The notes: a model not told the origin generated them from the sequence alone. 64,000 nucleotides of DNA from Fodinibacter sp963763015 (GCA_963763015.1 CAVXML010000011.1:434001-498000); one strand, 5' to 3'. Counted from the first letter of the stretch, positions 49,843-58,854 are shown. A program made the numbers and translations.

Positions 49843-51368
49843 TGGCGGCTCGACAGGGGGCACTGGCCGCGGGGGCTGCCCGGGCCTCGGGGGAGCGGGC
49901 CCGTCGTCGGTCCACCCCCCTCCTGGGTGCCGAGCCGGTCGTGCCCGCACCTGGCGTGGACGCGCCGGTCGAGGACGCGCCGGTCGAGAAGGAGCCGGTC
50001 GACACGGCACCCGCCCCGGAGGCACCGGCACCGAGGGCGCCAGCCACGCGGACGAGGGCGAAGAAGGCCACGGCCCCGAAGGCGGACACGACGAAGGCGA
50101 CGGCGGGAAAGGCCACGGCCAAGAAGGCCGCGGCCACGCGAGCCCGCTCCCCGAAGGCCGCGGTCCCGTCGACCGAGCCCGAGGCGCTCAGCGTGGAGCA
50201 GGCTTCCGCGTCCCCGGCACGCCCTCCGCACCGCCCCGCCCCGACGGTCACCTCGGCGCCCTCGCGCCGGGCCTCGCGGCAGGCGGGGGAGCGCGGGGCG
50301 CGACCCGCCGCGACGGCATCCCCCGGCCCGCGCCCCCGCGTGGGACCGCGGGAGAAGGCTCGCCGCGATGCCGAGCGCCCCCACCTGCGGCTGGCCGAGC
50401 CGCCGCTCGACCCGACCGTGACCGCGGCCCCCGGCCGTTCCGGCCTGCCGCTGCCCGACCTGGCGGACGCCCTGGAGGCGCTGGTCGGGCTGCTCCACGT
50501 CGGCGCCGAGGCGGCGGGTATCGCCCCGCAGGACATCGAGCGCCGGGTCGCCCAGGTGCTCGCGTACATCCGCCGGCGGGTCGAGGGCGACTACGACGTC
50601 GACGACTTCGGGTACGACCAGGACTTCACCGAGCACGTCTTCTACCCGATGCTCCGGCCCCTGTACCGGAGGTGGTTCCGGGTGGAGGTCCGAGGGATCG
50701 AGAACATCCCCGAGACCGGGGGTGCCCTGGTCGTGTCGAACCACTCCGGCACCATCGCCCTGGACTCGCTCATGGTCCAGCTCGCGATCCACGACGAGCA
50801 CCCGAGGCACCGGGTCATGCGGGCCCTCGGCGCCGACCTCGTCTTCCAGACACCGTTCCTCGGCACGATCGCGCGCCGGTCGGGGTCGACCCTGGCGACG
50901 AACGAGGACGCCGAGCGGCTCTTCGCCCAAGGCGAGCTCGTGGGCGTCTTCCCCGAGGGCTTCAAGGGTGTGGGCAAGCCGTTCCGCGAGCGGTACAAGC
51001 TGCAGCGCTTCGGCAGGGGCGGCTTCGTCGCGGCGGCGCTCAGCGCCCAGGTGCCGATCGTCCCGTGCTCCGTCGTCGGCGCCGAGGAGATCGCGCCCAT
51101 CCTGGGCAACATGTCGACCGTCGCCCGTCTGCTCGGGCTGCCGTACGCACCCATCACGCCGACCTTCCCCCTCCTCGGCCCCCTCGGCCTGATCCCCCTG
51201 CCGAGCAAGTGGGTCATCGAGTTCGGTGCGCCGATCACCACAGAGGGGCACGGACCGGGCGCCGCGGACGACCCGATGCTCGTCTTCGACCTCACCGACC
51301 AGGTGCGCGAGACGATCCAGCAGACGCTCTACACGCTGCTCATGCAGCGTCGGTCGGTGTTCTTCTGA
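49842..51368 (+). CDS. lysophospholipid acyltransferase family protein (PlsC-like) with long basic Ala/Lys/Pro-rich N-terminus
   Basis: The 508-residue protein has an N-terminal part of about 190 residues that is Ala, Pro, Lys and Arg-rich, with repeats such as AKKATAPKADTTKATAGKA, and is probably disordered. The C-terminal part is a glycerolipid acyltransferase domain: NHSGTIALD (His301 and Asp308, a gap of six residues rather than the usual four) and VGVFPEGFKG (the substrate-binding EGxxx motif). It corresponds to Rv0502 in the mycobacterial order after galE2. It overlaps the upstream gene (TGATG) and the downstream glutaredoxin-like gene (ATG in TGATG). The lipid substrate is unknown. Confidence 0.85.
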   Translation: MAARQGALAAGAARASGERARRRSTPLLGAEPVVPAPGVDAPVEDAPVEKEPVDTAPAPEAPAPRAPATRTRAKKATAPKADTTKATAGKATAKKAAATRARSPKAAVPSTEPEALSVEQASASPARPPHRPAPTVTSAPSRRASRQAGERGARPAATASPGPRPRVGPREKARRDAERPHLRLAEPPLDPTVTAAPGRSGLPLPDLADALEALVGLLHVGAEAAGIAPQDIERRVAQVLAYIRRRVEGDYDVDDFGYDQDFTEHVFYPMLRPLYRRWFRVEVRGIENIPETGGALVVSNHSGTIALDSLMVQLAIHDEHPRHRVMRALGADLVFQTPFLGTIARRSGSTLATNEDAERLFAQGELVGVFPEGFKGVGKPFRERYKLQRFGRGGFVAAALSAQVPIVPCSVVGAEEIAPILGNMSTVARLLGLPYAPITPTFPLLGPLGLIPLPSKWVIEFGAPITTEGHGPGAADDPMLVFDLTDQVRETIQQTLYTLLMQRRSVFF

Positions 51369-51625
51369 TGCCGGGGCCGATCAGGGTCACGCTCATCGGG
51401 CGCCCGGGGTGCCATCTGTGCGACGCCGCCCGCGAGACCGTCGAGCGGGTGGCCACCGAGCTCGGCGTCGGGTGGGAGGAGCGCTCCATCGACGCCGATC
51501 CGGCGCTGCGCGAGCAGTGGGCCGAGCAGATCCCGGTGACCCTCGTCGACGGCCGGCAGCACGACTACTGGCGGGTCGACGAGGCCCGGCTCAGGGCCGC
51601 GCTGACCGCTTCGCCGTCGCCCTGA
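51368..51625 (+). CDS. glutaredoxin-like thioredoxin-fold protein
   Basis: This 85-residue thioredoxin fold has an active-site CHLC (RPGCHLCDAARETVE) and a cis-Pro region IPVTLVDG. It matches the DUF836/glutaredoxin-2-like family, the Rv0508 position. It may serve as a thiol-disulfide exchanger. The ATG overlaps the acyltransferase stop. The 3' end overlaps a convergent membrane-protein gene by 61 bases. Confidence 0.87.
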   Translation: MPGPIRVTLIGRPGCHLCDAARETVERVATELGVGWEERSIDADPALREQWAEQIPVTLVDGRQHDYWRVDEARLRAALTASPSP

Positions 51626-52320
51626 CCCTCGGGCGCCGCGGGTCGCCGCACGAGCAGGACGCCTAGGGCCAGCAGCCAGAGGTACCAGCCCGTGTAGACG
51701 TTCAGGGCCCAGAGCTCCAGCGTCTCGAGCCCCACGGCCGTGGCAGCCGGCACGGTCACCGCCCACCCGGCGGCCAGCACCAGACCGAGCCCCGCGAACC
51801 ACCTCGGCACGTCGGGTGACCGCCACAGCAGGGCCGCCAGCCCCACCGCCCAGATGCCCTGGAGCAGCCACCCGAGGTGCTCCCCGAGCGCTCCACCGGC
51901 GTACCCGTTGAGGACGTCGTACGCCGCCGCCGTCGCCTCGCGCTGCGTGGCTGTGGCACCTGGGTCGGTCCAGGCGTCGGCGAGCCCGGGCAGCGTGATG
52001 GGCCAGCGGACCCAGCCGAGCATCTGGGCGAAGCCGCCGAGGACGCCGAAGGCGGCCACCGAGGCGGCGACGGTGGAGGTGCGGTCCAGGTGGTCGCGTA
52101 GCCCGATGGCCGCGGGCACGAGGACGAGGCTCGACAGCAGGAACAGGTAGAAGCCGAACCGCACCCACCCCTCCGCCTCGACGAAGGCGTCGAGCGCCCG
52201 GGTGCCGGGCTCGTCCAGGACGGCCGGCCAGCCGAACTGGGTGCCGAGCACCAGGTACCCGGCGACGCTGAGCACAGCGGAGGCGATGAGGAGGGCGCCG
52301 GTTCCCTGGGGCCGGCGCAT
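51565..52320 (-). CDS. DUF4386-like integral membrane protein
   Basis: This 251-residue membrane protein has about six to seven hydrophobic segments (starting near residues 10, 55, 80, 145, 172, 196 and 215). The pattern and the ATQREATAAAYDVLNGYAGGALGEHLG segment suggest a DUF4386-like family of unknown function. It shares a start/stop junction with the upstream epimerase-like gene (TGATG), so they form an operon. Its last 61 bases run antisense to the glutaredoxin-like gene. Confidence 0.7.
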   Translation of the reverse strand: MRRPQGTGALLIASAVLSVAGYLVLGTQFGWPAVLDEPGTRALDAFVEAEGWVRFGFYLFLLSSLVLVPAAIGLRDHLDRTSTVAASVAAFGVLGGFAQMLGWVRWPITLPGLADAWTDPGATATQREATAAAYDVLNGYAGGALGEHLGWLLQGIWAVGLAALLWRSPDVPRWFAGLGLVLAAGWAVTVPAATAVGLETLELWALNVYTGWYLWLLALGVLLVRRPAAPEGQGDGEAVSAALSRASSTRQ

Positions 52321-53255
52321 CAGCGGGCCCCTGCGGCCTCGGTGCGCGCGTCGGCGACGACCCGCGCCACGGTGTCGGACCACTCCTGCGGCTCCCACCC
52401 GACGTGGCGGACGGTGGCGGAGTGGTCGAGCACGAACGGCGCGGTGAACTGGTAGGCGGTCCCGGCCAGCTCGCGCAGCATCGGGGAGAACAGCCCCGCC
52501 GCGGCCAGCGCTCGTGGACCGAGAACCCGCACCCGAGGCTCCGGCATCCCGGCGGCGGCGGCGATGTCCCCGAGCGCCTCACGCTGGCTCCGTGGTGGGG
52601 CACTGGGTACGAGCCAGGCCCGACCGTGGGCGCTCTGGTCGGCGGCCAGCTCGACGAGCAGTCGCGCGGTGTCGTGGGTCGTGGTCCACGTGTGCGGCTG
52701 GTCCGCCCCGCCGAGCACCCAGGCCGTCCGGCCGGCGAGGACCGCCGGCGCGTTGCGGGCGAGGTGTGAGTTGGCTCCGGCATCCGCGTAGTCGCTTGCC
52801 CTGACCTCCACCACTCTCACCCGTCCCGCCTCGTGGGCCGCGAGGGCCTCACGCCACATCGACGCGCGGACCTCGCCCTTGTGGTCGCAGGGAGCCAGGG
52901 GAGTCTGGTCGTCCATCGGCACGGTGACGCGGCCGTAGCCGTAGAGGTTGCCGACCGTCGCGAGCACCGCTCCGGACGACGCGGCGGCGTCGAGCAGTGC
53001 CGCGGAGATCGGCGGCCAGTCGGTGTCCCACCGCGTGTAGGTGGGGTTGGCGCAGTTGTAGACCGCGACGGCGTCGGACGCGAGCGCCCGCATCCGGGCG
53101 GCGTCCGAGGCGTCGGCCGCGACCCGCTCCACGCGGGGGTGGTCCGGGCCGCTGCCGGACCGGGTGACGACGCGCACGTCGGCGCCCCCGTCCGCGAGCA
53201 GGAGGGCGGTGCGCGTCCCGACGGGGCCGGCGCCGATGACGAGGTGGGTACTCAT
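52320..53255 (-). CDS. NAD-dependent epimerase/dehydratase-like protein
   Basis: This 311-residue Rossmann-fold protein starts with THLVIGAGPVGTRTALLLADGGA, the nucleotide-binding loop. It resembles atypical short-chain dehydrogenases of the epimerase/NmrA group; VGNLYGYGRVTVPMDD and ARASDYADAG are typical. No strong YxxxK is seen, so catalysis is uncertain. The ATG at 53255 has AAGGAG upstream. It is divergent from a TetR regulator, with three operator-like repeats in the gap, implying that TetR controls this operon. Confidence 0.8.
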   Translation of the reverse strand: MSTHLVIGAGPVGTRTALLLADGGADVRVVTRSGSGPDHPRVERVAADASDAARMRALASDAVAVYNCANPTYTRWDTDWPPISAALLDAAASSGAVLATVGNLYGYGRVTVPMDDQTPLAPCDHKGEVRASMWREALAAHEAGRVRVVEVRASDYADAGANSHLARNAPAVLAGRTAWVLGGADQPHTWTTTHDTARLLVELAADQSAHGRAWLVPSAPPRSQREALGDIAAAAGMPEPRVRVLGPRALAAAGLFSPMLRELAGTAYQFTAPFVLDHSATVRHVGWEPQEWSDTVARVVADARTEAAGAR

Positions 53256-53266
53256 GATGCTCCTTG

Positions 53267-53335
53267 TGATCAGTGATCTCTTTCATGATCAGTGAACCAC
53301 GAGGGTCCGGCAATTGCAAGAGCACTGATCACTGA
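53267..53335. promoter_or_regulatory. TetR operator region: repeated TGATCAGTGA elements
   Basis: TGATCAGTGATC at 53267-53278 and TGATCAGTGA at 53286-53295 are 19 bases apart. A related inverted copy ACTGATCACTGA lies at 53324-53335. All sit in the gap between the epimerase-like gene and the divergent tetR gene. They are probably binding sites of that TetR protein. Confidence 0.6.
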
Positions 53336-53373
53336 AGGTGGCAGTGCTCACGCATCTGTGCTTGACTGCGCCC

Positions 53374-54102
53374 ATGACCACGACGACCGGACGGGCCCAC
53401 GGCGTGCGCGCCCGGGCTCGAGCGCAGATGCGCACCGAGATCCTGGATGTCGCGAGGGAGCACCTGGCGGCCGAGGGGGTCGGCGGACTCTCGCTGCGGG
53501 CGGTCGCCCGGGACCTCGGAATGGCCTCGTCGGCGGTCTACCGCTACTTCGAGAACCGGGACGTCCTGCTCACCGCGCTCATCATCGACGCGTACGACTC
53601 CCTCGGCGCCGCCGTCGAGCAGGCCGAGGCGGCGGTCCCGAGGGACGACCTCCTCGGGAGGTGGCAGGGGATCGCGGGAACGGTGCGGGCGTGGGCGCTC
53701 GAGCACCCCTCCCTCTACGCGCTCGTCTACGGCTCGCCGGTCCCGGGGTACGCCGCCCCGCAGGACACGGTCGAACCGGCGACCCGGGTCACCCGGTTGC
53801 TCGCTGCGCTGGTGCAGGACGTGCTCACCTCGGGCGGCGAGTCGGTGCAGGTCCAGGAGGCGCCGCTGGTCAGGGTGCCGCCGGACGCCGCGGCGGGCCT
53901 GGCACCGCTCGTCGACTTCCTCGGGCCCGGGGCGACGCCGGAGTGGGCCGTGCGCGGCCTCATGGCGTGGACGTGGCTCTTCGGCGCCGTCTCGTTCGAG
54001 CTCTTCGGACAGCTCACGGGCGCGGTCGCCCCCGAGCGCCGCCAGCAGGTGTTCGAGTGCGAGGTCGAGGCTGCCGGCGGGTGGTTGGGTCTCACCCACT
54101 GA
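53374..54102 (+). CDS. TetR-family transcriptional regulator with WHG-type C-terminal domain
   Basis: This 242-residue regulator has an N-terminal TetR helix-turn-helix: MRTEILDVAREHLAAEG, then LSLRAVARDLGMASSAVYRYFENRDVLLTAL in pieces. The C-terminal ligand-binding domain with AWALEHPSLYALVYGSPVPGY matches the WHG group. The ATG at 53374 is used. It is divergent from the NAD-dependent epimerase operon and probably represses it and itself through the repeats between them. The ligand is unknown. Confidence 0.9.
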   Translation: MTTTTGRAHGVRARARAQMRTEILDVAREHLAAEGVGGLSLRAVARDLGMASSAVYRYFENRDVLLTALIIDAYDSLGAAVEQAEAAVPRDDLLGRWQGIAGTVRAWALEHPSLYALVYGSPVPGYAAPQDTVEPATRVTRLLAALVQDVLTSGGESVQVQEAPLVRVPPDAAAGLAPLVDFLGPGATPEWAVRGLMAWTWLFGAVSFELFGQLTGAVAPERRQQVFECEVEAAGGWLGLTH

Positions 54103-54139
54103 GCACGGACTCGCGGGTCGCGAGCCGGTGACCCGTGCT
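54102..54139 (+). terminator. possible terminator after the tetR gene
   Basis: AGCACGG (54102-54108) pairs with CCGTGCT (54133-54139), and the enclosed CTCGC/GCGAG forms an inner stem. A second small hairpin, GTGCT-TCT-AGCAC, follows. Confidence 0.5.
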
Positions 54140-54185
54140 TCTAGCACAGCCGCGCGTGAGGTGTCTCACGGGGTCCCGGCCGACT

Positions 54186-54214
54186 TTGTGCAGGGGTTCA
54201 CAAGAACGTACGCT
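54186..54214 (+). promoter_or_regulatory. Rex operator and promoter of rex-hemACD
   Basis: TTGTGCAGGGGTTCACAA at 54186-54203 matches the Rex operator pattern with TTGTG/CACAA arms. The TTGTGC is also a plausible -35, with TACGCT (54209-54214) as -10 after 17 bases. Rex binding would block the promoter, giving autoregulation as in Streptomyces rex-hemACD. Confidence 0.8.
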
Positions 54215-54301
54215 GACCCCCATACCCGCAGGCGGCGCACCCTGCGCTCCCGTGCCGTCCTTCCGGCACCGCGGGTCCGCGAGAGGAGTCGGTGACCACC
54301 C

Positions 54302-54964
54302 GTGTCCGCCGCAGCGACCACCCGCCGCGACATCCCCGACGCCTCGGTCGCCCGCCTGCCGGGGTACCTGCGGGCCCTCACCGCCCTCGCCCTGGACGGC
54401 ATCGGGTCGGTGAGCTCCGAGGAGCTCGCGAGCGCCGCCGGCGTCAGCTCGGCCATGCTCCGCAAGGACCTCTCCCACCTCGGCTCCTACGGGGTGCGCG
54501 GTGTCGGCTACGACGTCGAGCGGCTGGCCTCCGAGATCACCTCGGCCCTGGGCCTCGCGCAGGACTGGCCGGTGGCCATCGTGGGCATGGGGAACCTCGG
54601 CCGCGCGCTCGCGGCCTACCGCGGCTTCGCTGAGCGCGGGTTCCGCATCATCGCGCTGCTCGACGGCGACCCACGGGTGGTCGGCGACCGCATCGCCGGC
54701 GAGGTGGTGCGTCCGATGGGCGACCTGCCCGACCTCGTGGCCGACAGCGGCCTCGCGATCGGTGTCATCGCGACCCCGTCGGAGGGTGCCCAGCAGGCCT
54801 GCGACGACCTCGTCGACGCCGGGGTGCGCTCCGTGCTCAACTTCGCGCCTGGCGTCCTCTCCGTGCCGCAGGGGGTGGTCGTGCGCACGGTCGACCTGGC
54901 GACCGAGCTGCAGATCCTCGCCTTCCACGGCCAGCGGGTCGCCGTGCCGGAGGTGGTCGTGTGA
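54302..54964 (+). CDS. rex: redox-sensing transcriptional repressor Rex
   Basis: Rex represses respiratory genes when NADH is low and leaves DNA when NADH rises. The 220-residue protein has an N-terminal winged helix (ARLPGYLRALTAL, then AAGVSSAMLRKDLSHLGSYGVRGVGYDV) and a C-terminal Rossmann domain (VAIVGMGNLGRAL) that binds NAD(H). The GTG at 54302 places the domain at the expected distance. A Rex operator lies about 100 bases upstream. It overlaps hemA by four bases (GTGA), forming the rex-hemA-hemC-cobA/hemD-hemB operon. Confidence 0.96.
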   Translation: MSAAATTRRDIPDASVARLPGYLRALTALALDGIGSVSSEELASAAGVSSAMLRKDLSHLGSYGVRGVGYDVERLASEITSALGLAQDWPVAIVGMGNLGRALAAYRGFAERGFRIIALLDGDPRVVGDRIAGEVVRPMGDLPDLVADSGLAIGVIATPSEGAQQACDDLVDAGVRSVLNFAPGVLSVPQGVVVRTVDLATELQILAFHGQRVAVPEVVV

Positions 54965-56271
54965 GCCTCGTCGTCCTCGGGCTGTCCCACCACGGGGCCC
55001 CGCTCTCGCTGCTCGAGTCGGTCGCCCTGCCCGCCGAGGAGCGTACGGCGCTGGAGGCGGCGCTGTTGCGCTCGGAGCACGTGACCGAGGCCGTCGTCCT
55101 CTCGACGTGCAACCGCACCGAGGTGTACGCCGAGTGCCTGACGTTCCACGGTGGCGTCGCCGACATCACCGCCGCCCTGGCGGCCGCGTGCTCGGTGGAC
55201 CGCGCAGCGCTGCAACCGCACCTCTTCGTGCAGTACGAGGACCGTGGCATCGCGCACATCTTCGGCGTGGCAGCGGGGCTGGACTCGATGGCGGTCGGCG
55301 AGGCCCAGATCCTGGGCCAGGTGCGGCGCTCGTTGGCTCGCGCCCAGCGGCACGGTCACGTGGGCCCGGCACTCAACGCCGTGCTCCAGCAGGCCCTGCG
55401 GGTCGCCAAGCGCGTGCACACCGACACCGGTATCGACCTCGTGAGCGGCTCCCTGGTGCAGGCCGGCCTCACCAGGGCCGAGGCCGCCCTGGGCGGTCTC
55501 GGCGGCCTGTCCGTCCTCGTCATCGGTGCCGGCGGCATGGGGTCGCTTGCCGCGACCACCGTCGCGCGCGCCGGTGCCCGGTGCGTCGTCGTCGCCAACC
55601 GCAACCACGACCGGGCGCGCACCGTGGCGGGCCGCGTCGGCGCAACCGCCCGGTCGCTCGCCGCCCTCGACGACGCGCTCGCGGAGGCGGACCTCGTCAT
55701 CTCCTCCACCGGCGCCCCCGGGTGCGTGGTGACGGCCGACCGGGTCCGTGCAGCCCTGGCGACCCGTGGCGGTCGCCCCCAGGTCTACGTCGACCTCGCC
55801 CTGCCGCACGACGTCGACCTCGCCGTCGCGGAGGTTCCCGGGGCGCTGCGGGTCGGGCTGGCCGAGCTCGGCGAGGACCTCGCCGACGCCGGCTCCGCAC
55901 CGCAGGTCGCGGAGGCCGCCGACCTCGTGACCGCCGAGGTGGCCGCCTACCTCGTGGCCCGCTCCGCGGAGGCCGTCGCCCCGACCGTCGCGGCTCTTCG
56001 CGCTCGAGCGGGGCAGCTCGTCGACGAGGAGCTCCGTCGGCTGGAGCGCCGCACGCCCGGGCTCGACGACGCCGCGCGCGCCGAGGTCCACCGGGCCGTG
56101 GAGCGGGTGGTCCACAAGCTCATCCACATCCCCACGGTGCGGGTCAAGGAGCTGGCCCGCGACGGGCAGGGAGGGAGCTACGCCCGAGCGCTCAGCGAGC
56201 TGTTCGACCTCGACCCGCGGGACGTGTCCCTCGTCAGCACCCCGCCGAGGCTTCCCGAGGAGGAGGCGTGA
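54961..56271 (+). CDS. hemA: glutamyl-tRNA reductase
   Basis: HemA reduces glutamyl-tRNA to glutamate semialdehyde, the committed step of heme synthesis. The 436-residue protein has the catalytic Cys about residue 50 in LSTCNRTEVYA, a GVAAGLDSMAVGEAQILGQ block, the NADPH-binding VIGAGGMGSLAATT and VANRN segments, and the C-terminal dimerisation domain. Start GTG 54961 overlaps rex. It is the second gene of the Rex-controlled operon and overlaps hemC. Confidence 0.97.
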   Translation: MSLVVLGLSHHGAPLSLLESVALPAEERTALEAALLRSEHVTEAVVLSTCNRTEVYAECLTFHGGVADITAALAAACSVDRAALQPHLFVQYEDRGIAHIFGVAAGLDSMAVGEAQILGQVRRSLARAQRHGHVGPALNAVLQQALRVAKRVHTDTGIDLVSGSLVQAGLTRAEAALGGLGGLSVLVIGAGGMGSLAATTVARAGARCVVVANRNHDRARTVAGRVGATARSLAALDDALAEADLVISSTGAPGCVVTADRVRAALATRGGRPQVYVDLALPHDVDLAVAEVPGALRVGLAELGEDLADAGSAPQVAEAADLVTAEVAAYLVARSAEAVAPTVAALRARAGQLVDEELRRLERRTPGLDDAARAEVHRAVERVVHKLIHIPTVRVKELARDGQGGSYARALSELFDLDPRDVSLVSTPPRLPEEEA

Positions 56272-57230
56272 GCGCCCTGCGGCTGGGCACTCGCCGCTCC
56301 CCCCTCGCGATGACGCAGTCGACCTGGGTGGCCGACCGGTTGCGGGCCCGCGGCCACGTCGTCGAGCTCGTCGAGGTGACCACCGAGGGTGACCTCGACC
56401 GCACCACCCCGCTGGCCGAGCTCGGCGGCACGGGGGTGTTCGTGTCGGCCCTGCGCTCGGCGCTGGTCGAGGGGCGGGTCGACCTCGCCGTCCACTCGCT
56501 CAAGGACCTGCCCACGGCCGCTCACCCGGCCACGAGACTGGCGGCGATCCCGGTCCGCGAGGACGCCCGCGACGCCCTGGTCGCCCGCGACGCGCTCACG
56601 CTCGGTGAGCTCCCGGCCGGGGCGACGGTGGGAACCGGGTCTCCGCGACGGCGCGCGCAGCTGGCCGCGCTCGGGCTGGGACTCGTCGTCACGGACCTGC
56701 GCGGCAACGTCGACACTCGGCTGCGGGCTGTCGCCGAGGGCCGCCTCGACGCCGTCGTGCTGGCAGCGGCGGGCCTGCGCCGCCTCGGCCGCATCGACGT
56801 GGCCACCGAGGTGCTCGACCCCATCCAGATGCTGCCCGCCCCCGGCCAGGGCGCCCTCGCGGTCGAGGTGCGGGCCGACGACGACGCCACGGCATCCGCC
56901 GTCGCGGCCCTGGACGACGCCGACACCCGGGCCTGCACCACGGCGGAGCGAGTGCTGCTCGCCGACCTCGAGGCCGGCTGCACGGCCCCGGTCGGCGCGC
57001 TCGCCGAGGTGGTCGACGGGGTCGACGGTCCGGAGCTGTCCCTGCGCGCCGTCGTTGCGGCCGCGGACGGGTCCGTCGACCTGCGGCGGTCGCTCGTCGG
57101 TGACGTCGCGGACCCGTCGGTGCTCGGGCACCGCCTCGCCCGACTCCTCCTCGCCGACGGCGCCGCCGGCATCGTCGCGTCCCCCGACCGCCCCCTCACC
57201 GACCACATCGCCACGGAGCGTGCACTGTGA
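56268..57230 (+). CDS. hemC: porphobilinogen deaminase
   Basis: HemC polymerises four porphobilinogens into hydroxymethylbilane. The 320-residue protein starts with LRLGTRRSPLAMTQS and has VHSLKDLPT, VGTGSPRRRAQL and DLRGNVDTRL. The dipyrromethane cofactor Cys is about residue 238 in LEAGCTAPVGA. The GTG at 56268 is within AGGAGGCGTGA. It overlaps both neighbours by four bases. Confidence 0.96.
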   Translation: MSALRLGTRRSPLAMTQSTWVADRLRARGHVVELVEVTTEGDLDRTTPLAELGGTGVFVSALRSALVEGRVDLAVHSLKDLPTAAHPATRLAAIPVREDARDALVARDALTLGELPAGATVGTGSPRRRAQLAALGLGLVVTDLRGNVDTRLRAVAEGRLDAVVLAAAGLRRLGRIDVATEVLDPIQMLPAPGQGALAVEVRADDDATASAVAALDDADTRACTTAERVLLADLEAGCTAPVGALAEVVDGVDGPELSLRAVVAAADGSVDLRRSLVGDVADPSVLGHRLARLLLADGAAGIVASPDRPLTDHIATERAL

Positions 57231-58852
57231 GCCCCTCGCGCTCGACCACACCGTCCGCCCCCACCCGCATCCCGGCGCGGGTGGTCTTCGTCGGAGCCGG
57301 ACCGGGTGACCCCGGCCTCCTGACCGTTCGTGCCGGTGAGCTGCTCGCCGCCGCGGACGCCGTGGTGCTGGACCAGCTGGCCCGCGAGGAGGTCGTCGCG
57401 CGGTGGTGCCGGCCGACGACGTCCGTCGTGGACGCCGGGCACGGGGAGCACGGCGAGCGGCTCACGCAGGCCTCCCGCGCCAAGCTCGTCGTGCGGGTGG
57501 CGAAGGCCCACCCCGGCGGGCTCGTCGTCCGGCTCATGGACGGCGACCCGGCGATCTTCAACGGCCTGGCCGAGGAGGCCGCGGCCTGCGTCAAGGCGGG
57601 AATCGCCGTGGAGGTGGTTCCGGGCGTCAGCTCGGTGACGGCCGTGCCGTCGTATGCGGGCATCCCACTGACCTCGAACGCCTCCACCGCCGTCCTCGTC
57701 GTCGCCGCGGGCGCACGCCCGGTCGACCTCACCGCGGCCGCCGAACCCGGCGTGACGGTGGTCGTGCTCGGGCAGCCCGACCGGGCGGCTGCCACCCTCG
57801 ACGCGCTCGTCGCGGCGGGTCGCGACCCGGCCACCCGGGTCGCGGTCACCGAACGTGGAACCAGCACCGAGCAGCGCACCGTGGTGACGACGCTCGGTGA
57901 GGCCGCGGAGGTCATGGCACAGGGCCGCTTCCCGGTGCTGGCCGTGGTGGGCCCGACCGTGGGGCTGCGCGAGTCGCTGTCGTGGTTCGAGACCAAGCCG
58001 TTGTTCGGCTGGGACGTGCTCGTGCCGCGAACCAAGGAGCAGGCGGGCACGATGACCGCCCGGCTCGAGCACCACGGTGCCCGCTCAGACGTCGTGCCGA
58101 CGATCTCGGTCGAGCCGCCCAGGACCCCCCAGCAGCTCGAGCGCGCCGTCAAGGGCATGGTCACCGGTCGCTACGAATGGGTGGGGTTCACCTCGGTCAA
58201 CGCCGTGCGGGCGATCCGGGAGAAGTTCGACGAGTTCGGCCTCGACGCCCGCTCCTTCGCCGGGCTCAAGGTCGCTGCTGTGGGCGGGGTGACGGCCCGC
58301 GCGCTGCGCGACTGGGGCATCACACCGGACCTCGTGCCCACCGGCGAACAGTCGGCGCGCGGTCTGCTCGAGGCGTGGCCCGAGTTCGACGCGGACCTCG
58401 ACCCGATCGACCGGGTCTTCCTGCCACGCGCCGACATCGCCACCGACACCCTCGTCGCCGGCCTCCAGGACATGGGCTGGGTGGTCGACGACGTCACCGC
58501 CTACCGCACGGTGCGGGCGGCCCCACCGCCCGCGCCGGTGCGCGACGCGATCAAGAACGGCTCGTTCGACGCGGTCCTCTTCACCTCGAGCTCGACGGTC
58601 CGCAACCTCATCGGCATCGCCGGCAAGCCGCACCCCAACACCGTCGTGGGCTGCATCGGGCCCGCGACCGCCAAGACGGCGGAGGAGCACGGCCTGCGGG
58701 TCGACGTCCTCGCGCCGGAGCCGACGGCGGAGGCCCTCGTCGACGCGCTCGCCGACCATGGCCGCTCACTCGCCCTCGCCGCCCAGGAGGCGGGGGAGGC
58801 GGTTCTCCGCCCCAGCCAGCGACGCCCCGGCGGCCGCCGTCGGGCCACCTGA
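57227..58852 (+). CDS. hemD: uroporphyrinogen-III C-methyltransferase / uroporphyrinogen-III synthase fusion
   Basis: This 541-residue fusion carries CobA/SUMT in residues about 18-255 and HemD in about 265-515. The SUMT part has VVFVGAGPGDPGLLTVRAGELLAAAD and VVRLMDGDPAIF and EVVPGVSSVTAVPSYAGIPLT in pieces. The HemD part has VLVPRTKEQAG, FTSVNAVRAI, VAAVGGVTARAL and FTSSSTVRNL. The fused protein makes uroporphyrinogen III and methylates it toward precorrin-2 (siroheme and cobalamin). This fusion is common in actinobacteria (Rv0511). A basic, probably disordered tail ends the protein. GTG start overlaps hemC. Confidence 0.94.
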   Translation: MSPSRSTTPSAPTRIPARVVFVGAGPGDPGLLTVRAGELLAAADAVVLDQLAREEVVARWCRPTTSVVDAGHGEHGERLTQASRAKLVVRVAKAHPGGLVVRLMDGDPAIFNGLAEEAAACVKAGIAVEVVPGVSSVTAVPSYAGIPLTSNASTAVLVVAAGARPVDLTAAAEPGVTVVVLGQPDRAAATLDALVAAGRDPATRVAVTERGTSTEQRTVVTTLGEAAEVMAQGRFPVLAVVGPTVGLRESLSWFETKPLFGWDVLVPRTKEQAGTMTARLEHHGARSDVVPTISVEPPRTPQQLERAVKGMVTGRYEWVGFTSVNAVRAIREKFDEFGLDARSFAGLKVAAVGGVTARALRDWGITPDLVPTGEQSARGLLEAWPEFDADLDPIDRVFLPRADIATDTLVAGLQDMGWVVDDVTAYRTVRAAPPPAPVRDAIKNGSFDAVLFTSSSTVRNLIGIAGKPHPNTVVGCIGPATAKTAEEHGLRVDVLAPEPTAEALVDALADHGRSLALAAQEAGEAVLRPSQRRPGGRRRAT

Positions 58853-58854
58853 GC

